Assembly: GCA_964392105.1 (NCBI GenBank) | Contig: CAYMPA010000102.1 | Location: 1 to 11,224, forward strand | Length of the DNA stretch: 11,224 bases | Reading direction: 5' to 3' | From: UBA7359 sp964392105 | GTDB lineage: Bacteria > Pseudomonadota > Gammaproteobacteria > Eutrophobiales > Eutrophobiaceae | Shown here: positions 6,470 through 11,224 of the stretch, in pieces | Layout: each line of letters opens with the position of its first letter | Numbering within the stretch: the first letter of the stretch is position 1 | Notes under the pieces: generated by a model | Databases searched by the model: none | What the model was told of the DNA's origin: nothing | The model's input: the letters and a program-made list of their open reading frames with translations, nothing else | Made by a program: the position numbers and the translations under genes

Positions 6470-7775
6470 AGTCTATATCCATGCCGGATTGTTTTGCGAG
6501 ATCAACAAATCCAGGAAATGAGGTTGCTACATTTTCACAATCATTAATTAAAATCGGTTCTTTCGAAACCATACCGGCAACAGCAAAGGCCATGGCAATA
6601 CGATGGTCGCCATGACTATTAATAAAACCGCCGTTGAATTCTCCACCATCGATAATCATGCCATCTTCTGTGGCTTCGGCCTGAATACCTGTCGCAATAA
6701 ATCCATCCAACATAGATTGAATACGGTCACTTTCCTTAACGCGTAATTCAGCGGCACCCGACAAACGTGTTATGCCGCTGGCACAAGCGGCAGCAATCAT
6801 AATAACCGGGAACTCATCTATCGCTATCGATACCAGTTCTTCCGGAATATCAATCCCATTTAACTCACTACTCTTAATATGGATATCAGCAACCGGTTCT
6901 CCGGATTGTTGTCGTTCATTCCGGAGTTCGATTTCTGCACCCATCAACGTCATAATCTTTAACATGGCATCACGAGTCGGGTTTACCCCCACGTTTTCCA
7001 TAACCACATCTGATCCGGGTGCCAATGTTGCAGCTACAATAAAAAAAGCAGCTGAAGAAAAATCTGCCGGGATTATCACATCAGCTCCAATTAACTTATC
7101 AGCCTTGTTACAAAAAATTTTATTTCCCAATTTATTCAGCGGATGAGAAAAGGTAGCGAGCATACGTTCGGTATGATCCCGTGTCGCTTCATTCTCGATG
7201 ATAGTTGTTGTCCCTTTGGCATAAAGCCCTGCTAACAATAAGCAGGATTTTAATTGGGCACTGGCTACCGGTATTTCATAGTCAATCCCATTTAATTGTC
7301 GACCACCTGTTATCTTTATCGGCAAAGTTCCATTATCTGAACAACTGATATCAGCATTCATTGTTCGTAACGGTTCAATTATTCGAAGCATAGGTCTTTT
7401 CATTAACGACATGTCGCCAATCAATTCCGAATTAAATGATTGAGCACATAATAACCCCGTCAGTAATCGTACCGATGTGCCAGAATTACCGAGGTTTAAT
7501 GCTTTATTGTGCGCATGCAGGCCTTGTAGACCTACTCCTTTCACTCGAACAAGGTCTCCATCATTTTCTATATCAACGCCCATCTGTTGAAAGGACCTGG
7601 CGGTTGCTAATGTATCCTCCCCTTGCAGGAAACCTTTAATCGTTGTTTCACCTTCAGCGATTGCACCTAACAGCAATGCGCGATGAGATATAGATTTATC
7701 ACCAGGCACAATTATTCGACCAGAAATAGAATTACCCGGTGTTACCCGAAAACTGGAACGATTGTTTGAACTCAT
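6462..7775 (-). CDS. aroA: 3-Phosphoshikimate 1-carboxyvinyltransferase (EPSP synthase)
   Basis: Joins shikimate 3-phosphate and phosphoenolpyruvate to give EPSP, step six of the shikimate pathway to chorismate. The 437-residue product shows the family landmarks in order: PGDKSISHR (24-32), LGNSGTSVR (95-103), GDMSLMKRPM (120-129), VASAQLKS (170-177), DEFP with the catalytic aspartate (320-323), ELRVKESDR (343-351) and DHRIAM (390-395). The pattern (GDxSLxKRPM, ASAQLKS, MIDGGEF) resembles the branch including Bacillus and Agrobacterium CP4 enzymes rather than the E. coli type. The glycine of GNSGT is kept where CP4 has alanine. In Pseudomonas aeruginosa the neighbouring tyrA is fused to aroA; here they are separate, 18 nt apart. 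No strong ribosome site precedes the start, which suggests coupling to tyrA. Confidence 0.97.
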   Translation of the reverse strand: MSSNNRSSFRVTPGNSISGRIIVPGDKSISHRALLLGAIAEGETTIKGFLQGEDTLATARSFQQMGVDIENDGDLVRVKGVGLQGLHAHNKALNLGNSGTSVRLLTGLLCAQSFNSELIGDMSLMKRPMLRIIEPLRTMNADISCSDNGTLPIKITGGRQLNGIDYEIPVASAQLKSCLLLAGLYAKGTTTIIENEATRDHTERMLATFSHPLNKLGNKIFCNKADKLIGADVIIPADFSSAAFFIVAATLAPGSDVVMENVGVNPTRDAMLKIMTLMGAEIELRNERQQSGEPVADIHIKSSELNGIDIPEELVSIAIDEFPVIMIAAACASGITRLSGAAELRVKESDRIQSMLDGFIATGIQAEATEDGMIIDGGEFNGGFINSHGDHRIAMAFAVAGMVSKEPILINDCENVATSFPGFVDLAKQSGMDIDYV

Positions 7776-7793
7776 GTTGATCAGTAAAAATAA

Positions 7794-8684
7794 TTATTCA
7801 GTTGTTGTGTCTAACTGATTTCTGGTTCTGGTGAATTTGTCTCTGGCTTGTTTTGCACGTTTAAAAATTTCCAACAATTGTTCACTGTCTGATTTTTCAA
7901 TAGCATCCTTAATCTGATATATATGTTCAGAAAATATTTTTAATGTATTCAATAATGCATCACGATTGGAAAAACAGATGTCATGCCACATATCAGGGCT
8001 ACTCGAGGCAATCCTGGTAAAATCAGCAAAACCACCAGCAGCATAGTTGAATATCTCGTCACGTTCCTGCATACCTGAAAGACAATCAACCAGGGCATAG
8101 GCCAACATGTGTGGTAAATGACTGGTCGCTGCAAGTACTTCATCATGATGTTTTACATCAAGATTAATAACATCAGCGCCAACGGCTTGCCACATATCAG
8201 TGATTAACTTATGTGACTTGTCATCCGTTTCTTTTACAGGTGTAAGTATGACACGATGGTCAATAAACAATTCCGCAAACGAAGCTTCAACACCGCTTTT
8301 TTCAGTACCGGCAATAGGATGTCCTGGAATAAAACGTGGAAATTTTTCACCCATTGCCTGCCTGGCTGCATTAACCACACTTCCCTTGGCACTACCTACA
8401 TCCGTTAATACAGCATCTTGTTTTAAAAACCCGGCGATTTGTGGTAACAACCTTTCTGTTGTTGCCAAAGGCGTTCCAATAACAACGACATCAGCACCGG
8501 TCATTGCCTCTTCTATATTTAATGAATAGTCATCAATAACATCCAATTCGACTGCTTTTTTTAAAGTGTCCTCATTACGGTTACATCCTGATACACGATT
8601 AACAAGCTTTGCTTTACGTAAGGCACGTGCGAGCGAACCGCCAATGAGTCCAACACCAATGATAGAGAGATGATTAATAAACAT
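7794..8684 (-). CDS. tyrA: Prephenate / cyclohexadienyl dehydrogenase
   Basis: Oxidatively decarboxylates prephenate (or arogenate) with NAD(P)+ in tyrosine synthesis. The 296-residue protein has an N-terminal Rossmann fold (GVGLIGGS, 10-17), the DVGSAKGS loop (95-102), the substrate-site stretch GHPIAGTEKSG (121-131) and the helical-domain motif HHDEVLAATSHLPH (179-192). There is no chorismate mutase domain; that activity is supplied by pheA. Preference between prephenate and arogenate, and between NAD and NADP, cannot be read from the sequence. It starts 4 nt after the hisC stop with only a poor ribosome site, so translation is probably coupled to hisC. Confidence 0.95.
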   Translation of the reverse strand: MFINHLSIIGVGLIGGSLARALRKAKLVNRVSGCNRNEDTLKKAVELDVIDDYSLNIEEAMTGADVVVIGTPLATTERLLPQIAGFLKQDAVLTDVGSAKGSVVNAARQAMGEKFPRFIPGHPIAGTEKSGVEASFAELFIDHRVILTPVKETDDKSHKLITDMWQAVGADVINLDVKHHDEVLAATSHLPHMLAYALVDCLSGMQERDEIFNYAAGGFADFTRIASSSPDMWHDICFSNRDALLNTLKIFSEHIYQIKDAIEKSDSEQLLEIFKRAKQARDKFTRTRNQLDTTTE

Positions 8685-8688
8685 ATAT

Positions 8689-9792
8689 TTATGCCGCCAT
8701 TATATTAGCTAGCTCATTAATGAAGCGGGTATTTTCAAATTCCTGCCCGATACTGATACGCAAGTGATTCGGCATTCCGTAGTTTGCTATAGGACGCACA
8801 ATAACACCTGCCTTGAGTAAAGCCTGATAGATCTCATCGGCAGGCTGTTCAAAATCAACACAGATAAAATTACCTTTTGATGGAATAAACTCCAGACCCA
8901 TATCATCGAATGCCAGTATAATTTTTTTTATTCCCGACTGATTTACTTCAACACTACGTTCAATATATTGACTATCTAGCAATGCAGTTTCTGCTGCAAC
9001 TAAAGCCAGGCTGTTATTATTAAAAGGCTGGCGTACCCGGTTTAACAGGTTAGCAGTGTCAGGGTGTGATAATGCATAGCCTATACGCAGACCTGCCAAA
9101 CCATAGGCCTTGGAAAAGGTTCGCGTAACAATCAAATTATTAAAGTCATTCAACCATAAACTACTATCAGGATAATTTTCTTCAATTTGGGCATATTCAA
9201 AATAGGCTTCATCAACCAGTACGATCACGTACTCTGGGACATTCTCAAGCAGGTTTCTCAGACTCGTTCTATTAACCCATGTCCCGGTCGGATTATTTGG
9301 ATTCGCAATAAATATTAATCGCGTTTTGTCGTTAACCGCATTCAACATTGCTGGTAAATCATGTCCCCAATCATCGGCAGGAATCACAACATGTTCCGCA
9401 CCAACAGCTTGTGTAACAATTGGATAAACCGCAAAGGAATGTTGTGAATAAATAACCTGGTGCTCACTGGTCACAAAGGCCCGCGTAACCATTTCCAGAA
9501 CATCATTTGATCCATTACCTAATGTGATTCTGTTTGAATCAATTTTGTGCTTATTTGCAAGTGCTTTCTTTAAATTAAACCCATTACCATCCGGATAACG
9601 CGATAAATCTTTTGTTTCAGTAATCACATCCAATACATTTTGACTTGGTCCCAAAGGGTTCTCGTTAGATGCAAGTTTAATTACCTCATCTAAACCAAGT
9701 TCGCGTTGTAATTCCTCAATAGGCTTACCAGGATGATACGGCTGAAGACCAGCAACACCCGGAGTAGCAAGTGAAAGTAGATCACATGACAT
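8689..9792 (-). CDS. hisC: Histidinol-phosphate aminotransferase family (HisC)
   Basis: PLP-dependent fold-type I aminotransferase; HisC makes histidinol phosphate from imidazole acetol phosphate and many such enzymes also transaminate phenylpyruvate, 4-hydroxyphenylpyruvate or prephenate. The 367 residues contain LASNENPLGPS (40-50), RYPDGNG (65-71), NPNNPTG (164-170), DEAYFEY (194-200), the PLP lysine in RTFSKAYGLAGLR (K228, motif 224-236) and the C-terminal arginine region PNHLRISIG. It sits between pheA and tyrA, not in a histidine operon, so a role in aromatic amino-acid transamination is likely, possibly beside a second hisC elsewhere. Only 3 nt separate it from the pheA stop, and AGG formed by the pheA stop region is the only ribosome-site-like sequence. 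Confidence 0.93.
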   Translation of the reverse strand: MSCDLLSLATPGVAGLQPYHPGKPIEELQRELGLDEVIKLASNENPLGPSQNVLDVITETKDLSRYPDGNGFNLKKALANKHKIDSNRITLGNGSNDVLEMVTRAFVTSEHQVIYSQHSFAVYPIVTQAVGAEHVVIPADDWGHDLPAMLNAVNDKTRLIFIANPNNPTGTWVNRTSLRNLLENVPEYVIVLVDEAYFEYAQIEENYPDSSLWLNDFNNLIVTRTFSKAYGLAGLRIGYALSHPDTANLLNRVRQPFNNNSLALVAAETALLDSQYIERSVEVNQSGIKKIILAFDDMGLEFIPSKGNFICVDFEQPADEIYQALLKAGVIVRPIANYGMPNHLRISIGQEFENTRFINELANIMAA

Positions 9793-9795
9793 AAC

Positions 9796-10881
9796 CTACA
9801 AAACAGCTCTTGGGTATGAACCTAAAAGTTTTACCATCGCAGCACAATCTTCAAGTTCAGCCAATGCTTTTTTTACAGGTTTATCTTCAGCATGTCCTTC
9901 AATATCTACGAAGAAAACATATTCCCACATCTCACGTCGTGATGGCCTGGATTCAATACGCGTCATACTGACTCCATTATCTGCAAGGCAACTTAGCATT
10001 GTATGTAAAGCACCCGGCTTATTCGGTGCAGAGAAGATCAAAGACGTTTTATCATTACCACATTCAGGACACATGTCTTTACCGATAACCAAAAAGCGTG
10101 TCGTGTTATCCGGTTCATCTTCAATATTACTGGCAAGATTATTAAGCTCATATAACTCACCGGCAGCCTCACTCGCAATTGCTGCAACATGCTTTTCATT
10201 ACTGGCAATACGTGCTGCTTCCGCATTACTTGTCACTGTCACACGTTCAACCTTGATTAAATGAGTGTCCAGCCAGGCACGACATTGTGCTAATGATTGC
10301 TGATGTGAATAAACATGTGTTAATTCATCAAGCGATTTATCTTTACTCAATAAATGGTGATGTATTCGTAATTCCACTTCACCACAAATTTTCAAACTTG
10401 AATGATTCAACATATCCAAAGTGTGATTAACGACACCTTCAATCGAATTTTCAACCGGCACGACACCGTAATGTGAGGCACCTGATTCAACTTCACGGAA
10501 TACCTGATCGATGCTGCCAAAGGCCGTGGTATTAACAGAATGACCAAAATGTTTTAATGCTGCTGTCTGGGTAAATGTCCCTTCCGGTCCCAGATATGCA
10601 ATGTCCAATACCTGCTCTAACGCCAAACAGGCTGACATAATCTCCCGAAACAAACGAGCCATCTCTTCTTCCGAGAGTGGACCTTCATTCTGTTCAATAA
10701 CCTTTCTTAATATCTGTGCTTCACGTTCAGGACGATAAAAATTGGCAGACTCAGATGATGAATTTTTCACCTCTGCAACTGCCTGCGCCAGACGTGCACG
10801 AGCACTGATTAGATCAATCAATTGCTTATCTAACGCATCGATATCAGCACGCAGTTGTTCTAAATCTATTTTATTGCCCAT
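9796..10881 (-). CDS. pheA: Bifunctional chorismate mutase / prephenate dehydratase (P-protein)
   Basis: Converts chorismate to prephenate and then to phenylpyruvate, the committed branch to phenylalanine. The 361-residue protein has an AroQ-type mutase domain (about 5-90, with LRADIDALDKQLIDLISAR and YRPEREAQI), a dehydratase domain (about 94-268: AYLGPEGTFT, VPVENSIEGVV, YSHQQSLAQC, and the catalytic TRF at 261-263) and a regulatory ACT domain (about 278-361) with the phenylalanine-binding motifs GALH (290-293) and ESRP (310-313). Feedback inhibition by phenylalanine is therefore expected. The linker before the ACT domain reads CPECGNDKTS, where many homologues have a PSGxDKTS-like sequence. 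The ATG at 10881 is the first possible start, since an in-frame stop lies five codons upstream. No leader peptide or attenuator is seen. Confidence 0.97.
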   Translation of the reverse strand: MGNKIDLEQLRADIDALDKQLIDLISARARLAQAVAEVKNSSSESANFYRPEREAQILRKVIEQNEGPLSEEEMARLFREIMSACLALEQVLDIAYLGPEGTFTQTAALKHFGHSVNTTAFGSIDQVFREVESGASHYGVVPVENSIEGVVNHTLDMLNHSSLKICGEVELRIHHHLLSKDKSLDELTHVYSHQQSLAQCRAWLDTHLIKVERVTVTSNAEAARIASNEKHVAAIASEAAGELYELNNLASNIEDEPDNTTRFLVIGKDMCPECGNDKTSLIFSAPNKPGALHTMLSCLADNGVSMTRIESRPSRREMWEYVFFVDIEGHAEDKPVKKALAELEDCAAMVKLLGSYPRAVL

Positions 10882-10912
10882 TGGAATTGATAGTTATTAA
10901 GTTTAATAATTA

Positions 10913-11065
10913 TTACTGATATACACCTGTCCCAGGCATTGCATTATATAGACTTGCCCGCATACCACCAGCCAATCAATGTCCTTTTAGGGAATCTAAA
11001 CCCGCTTCTTCAGGTAACATTGCCAGACCAGCACAATAATTAAAACTGACCGACTCATTCAATTG
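10913..11065 (-). pseudogene. serC: Decayed C-terminal remnant of phosphoserine aminotransferase
   Basis: Read on the minus strand, 11020-10934 gives M-LPEEAGLDSLKGH-stop-LAGGMRASLYNAMP. The C-terminal signature of SerC is L-KGHRxVGGMRASIYNAMP-EGV-AL. The stop is TGA (10978-10976) where the family has arginine (CGA would need one C-to-T change), and the next codons TTG and GCT are one transition away from the usual serine and valine codons. Upstream in the same frame a VSF (11050-11042) corresponds to the MNVxF segment, but about five codons are missing between it and LKGH compared with E. coli SerC. After GV the frame ends at TAA (10915-10913), losing the last helix. In many Gammaproteobacteria serC directly precedes pheA. 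The right limit is uncertain, and a repeat element begins at 11108. The enzyme normally serves serine and vitamin B6 synthesis. Confidence 0.85.
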
Positions 11066-11107
11066 AGCACATCAAAATTATGGACTGGCTATTCTATTAA
11101 TTTAAAT

Positions 11108-11224
11108 GGGACTTTGCATTGATAGTTTGCTCTCAGATGAGACGAAAATGCGCGCACGACTGCATGGACGCAGGAGGTACGACCCCAGGGATGGGGGAGG
11201 TAGAACTGAGTCTGGAACAGAAGT
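11108..11224 (+). repeat. Repeat copy E: left part, running off the window
   Basis: 11151-11169 (CGCGCACGACTGCATGGAC) is identical to copy D 5728-5710, and 11155-11179 is identical to the reverse complement of copy B 2182-2206. A 71-bp-type unit follows to the window end (GGTACGACCCCAGGGA, GGAGGTAGA, GGAACAG). The left edge GGGACTTTGCATTGATAGT (11108) has GGG and ATAGT at the same spacing as the start of copy D but is otherwise diverged, so this boundary is tentative. It lies just upstream of the serC remnant. Confidence 0.65.

Noticed and set aside
10943..10948. A perfect TATAAT on the minus strand upstream of pheA
   Set aside because: It is the Tyr-Asn codon pair (TAT AAT) of the conserved SerC RASxYNAMP motif, and no -35 box occurs at 16-18 nt spacing (nearest TTGGCT is 21 nt away).
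10976..10978. TGA in the serC remnant as a selenocysteine or read-through codon
   Set aside because: It replaces a conserved arginine, neighbouring conserved residues are also changed, codons are missing, and the C-terminus is truncated; simple decay explains all of this.

Overview
The window looks like a piece of a gammaproteobacterial chromosome, roughly 40% G+C in the genes by eye. It carries ten intact genes, all read from the minus strand, in the transcription order pheA, hisC, tyrA, aroA, cmk, rpsA, ihfB, lapA, lapB, pyrF. This is the conserved aromatic-amino-acid / nucleotide / ribosomal-protein-S1 neighbourhood known from pseudomonads and, in shortened form, from enterics. The lapA-lapB pair, the IHF beta subunit and the fused chorismate mutase-prephenate dehydratase all point to Gammaproteobacteria. 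I cannot name the genus.

Layout from right to left, following transcription. Positions 11108-11224 are the start of an intergenic repeat that runs off the window. Positions 10913 to about 11065 are a decayed C-terminus of serC, the gene normally found just upstream of pheA. Positions 9796-5777 are a tight block, pheA-hisC-tyrA-aroA-cmk, with gaps of 3 to 18 nt and one 8-nt overlap. It covers the chorismate-to-phenylalanine and chorismate-to-tyrosine branches, an aminotransferase that may serve histidine or aromatic synthesis, EPSP synthase and CMP kinase. Next come rpsA (5316-3646) and ihfB (3533-3234), then the lipopolysaccharide-assembly proteins lapA (2614-2327) and lapB (1998-823), and finally pyrF (830-129), which overlaps lapB by 8 nt.

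The non-coding part is the most interesting. Five copies of one mosaic, G+C- and purine-rich repeat family sit in or beside the gaps: 1-140, about 2015-2225, about 2905-3230, 5415-5774 and 11108 onward. The copy at 5415-5774 is complete and has 16-bp terminal inverted repeats (15 of 16 bases paired). It therefore looks like a MITE-like non-autonomous element built from small hairpin modules around the word ATGGA. The copy at 1-140 has the same ends but lacks the middle, and its terminus supplies the stop codon of pyrF. The other copies are rearranged or cut. They separate genes that are usually adjacent (lapA from lapB, ihfB from lapA, cmk from rpsA), and one lies against the broken serC. No RNA gene, CRISPR array, transposase or complete novel gene system is visible.
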